In this document: positions 5,481 to 5,816 of the stretch, piece after piece | How the letters are laid out: each line of letters starts with the position of its first letter | How positions within the stretch are numbered: position 1 is the first letter of the stretch | Origin: Pseudomonadota bacterium | GTDB lineage: Bacteria > Pseudomonadota > Gammaproteobacteria > Acidiferrobacterales > Acidiferrobacteraceae | Length of the DNA: 5,816 nt | Direction: 5' to 3' | Assembly: GCA_021795255.1 (NCBI GenBank) | Contig: JAJYPQ010000283.1 | Span: 1-5,816, forward strand | The notes under the pieces: generated by a model | What the model was told of the DNA's origin: nothing | Databases searched by the model: none | What the model saw: only the letters and a program-made list of their open reading frames with translations | Translations under genes and position numbers: made by a program

Positions 5481-5630
5481 CTAAAACATGCCACGTTCGC
5501 ACGCGAACCTGACGTCAGGACGTAGAGAGATCAGGATGCAGGCGGCGCTTATTCCGATAACCAGCAAAAAATCGAGCCGCAACGTGCTGTAATCCTGCTG
5601 TAACGCGAACGCGTTTCGATGCATCCTCAT
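5481..5630 (-). CDS. Possible 49-aa single-helix membrane microprotein
   Basis: ATG 5630 opens MRMHRNAFALQQDYSTLRLD, followed by FLLVIGISAACILISL and a short polar tail to TAG at 5483-5481. One hydrophobic segment of about 16-18 residues flanked by basic residues has the look of a small membrane protein. It lies upstream of, and in the same orientation as, the AlpA-type gene, with 71 nt between them. Against it: no good ribosome binding site precedes either ATG (5630 or 5624), and the DNA is also occupied by palindromes and short repeats that may be recombinase sites. It was not matched to any family. Confidence 0.27.
   Translation of the reverse strand: MRMHRNAFALQQDYSTLRLDFLLVIGISAACILISLRPDVRFACERGMF
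5495..5519. repeat. Two abutting perfect palindromes
   Basis: GTTCGC-AC-GCGAAC (5495-5508) and CCTGACGTCAGG (5508-5519) are both perfect dyads and share one base. GCGAAC and AACGCG blocks recur at 5602-5615, including the palindrome AACGCGTT (5608-5615). Their location between the AlpA-type gene and the tRNA-His fragment suggests operator or recombination-accessory sites. Confidence 0.45.
5585..5603 (+). repeat. Tandem TGCTGTAA direct repeat with 11-bp period
   Basis: TGCTGTAA occurs at 5585-5592 and again at 5596-5603. The one-helical-turn spacing is typical of paired sites for small DNA-bending proteins such as excisionases. It lies about 105 bp before the tRNA-His fragment. A binding role is inference. 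Confidence 0.4.
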
Positions 5631-5640
5631 GGGTGACGAC

Positions 5641-5699
5641 TGCACAATAATGCCAATGGAAACAGTGTATTATCGTGCAACGGCGTATATGTTAGTGCA
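5641..5699. repeat. Inverted repeat and further GTGCA motif next to the attachment fragment
   Basis: TGCACAATAA (5641-5650) and TTATCGTGCA (5670-5679) are inverted repeats matching at 9 of 10 positions. A further TTAGTGCA lies at 5692-5699, just before the tRNA-derived sequence. Repeated short motifs beside an attachment core resemble integrase arm-type sites, though no binding data are available. Confidence 0.35.
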
Positions 5700-5706
5700 G
5701 TTATTT

Positions 5707-5755
5707 CGGATTGTGATTCCGGTTGTCGTGGGTTCGAATCCCATCGCTCACCCCA
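5707..5755 (+). tRNA. tRNA-His (GTG) 3' fragment, probable attachment site (attR) of an integrated island
   Basis: From the anticodon stem onward the sequence is a perfect-looking tRNA-His. The anticodon loop TTGTGAT carries GTG (His) between CGGA and TCCGG, and the variable loop follows. The T-arm is GTGGG-TTCGAAT-CCCAT. The 3' acceptor strand CGCTCAC (5745-5751), discriminator C and encoded CCA (5753-5755) complete the end. The partner acceptor strand GTGAGCG, the D-arm and the first base of the anticodon stem are absent upstream; AT-rich non-tRNA sequence stands there instead. It cannot be a working tRNA. Duplicated tRNA 3' ends of this sort are left at the far side of elements that integrate by a tyrosine recombinase within or near the anticodon arm. 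The repeat would start at about 5707 and end at or after 5755; the exact core cannot be set from one copy. Confidence 0.88.
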
Positions 5756-5816
5756 ATTTCCTTGTAAAATCAAGAAGTTACAACATGCCAAATGGCTAGT
5801 AGAGTGCCGGACGCTT
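5756..5816. other. Flank beyond the attachment fragment
   Basis: These 61 bp are AT-richer than the island and hold no gene that can be called. If the tRNA-His fragment is the distal attachment site, this is host chromosome (the original downstream flank of tRNA-His) or the start of a second tandem element. Confidence 0.4.

Noticed and set aside
5679..5755. A complete tRNA-His gene
   Set aside because: The 5' acceptor strand GTGAGCG, D-arm and full anticodon stem are not present upstream, so only the 3' part exists.

Overview
The window looks like the distal end of a genomic island in a GC-rich proteobacterium (roughly 60% GC by eye). The lineage is inferred from the type I HsdR C-terminus, the Shine-Dalgarno usage and a proteobacterial-type tRNA-His sequence with encoded CCA. 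Acidithiobacillia or Gammaproteobacteria fit, but nothing fixes the genus.

Left part (1-1765, + strand): the 3' end of hsdR, the restriction and translocation subunit of a type I restriction-modification system. It is followed 21 nt later by an intact gene for an HNH endonuclease with an EVE/PUA-like N-terminal domain, the layout of modification-dependent (type IV-like) restriction enzymes. Together they would be a defence operon that attacks unmodified DNA (type I) and DNA with modified bases (EVE-HNH).

Middle part (1766-4776): decayed and orphan sequence. A UvrD/Rep-type helicase relic, broken by a frameshift, lies on the minus strand near 2200-2368. Three small minus-strand genes of unknown function follow, each with a good ribosome binding site: a 142-aa two-helix membrane protein (4776-4348), a 182-aa soluble-looking protein (3358-2810) and a 96-aa membrane protein (2736-2446). 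The last two are probably co-transcribed and are separated by a very strong 36-nt hairpin. About 990 bp between the 142-aa and 182-aa genes holds no convincing gene but is rich in dyad symmetries and contains two diverged copies of a short element.

Right part (4777-5816): an IS3-type transposase OrfA remnant (+ strand), then an AlpA/excisionase-type helix-turn-helix gene (minus strand). Next comes a short region packed with palindromes and short direct repeats, possibly holding a 49-aa membrane microprotein. At 5707-5755 lies the 3' part of a tRNA-His gene (anticodon GTG to CCA) without its 5' half. This is the expected appearance of the far attachment site of an element integrated in tRNA-His, so the island probably lies to the left of 5755 and host sequence (or a tandem element) begins at about 5756. 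No integrase is visible; it would be expected beside the intact tRNA-His outside the window.
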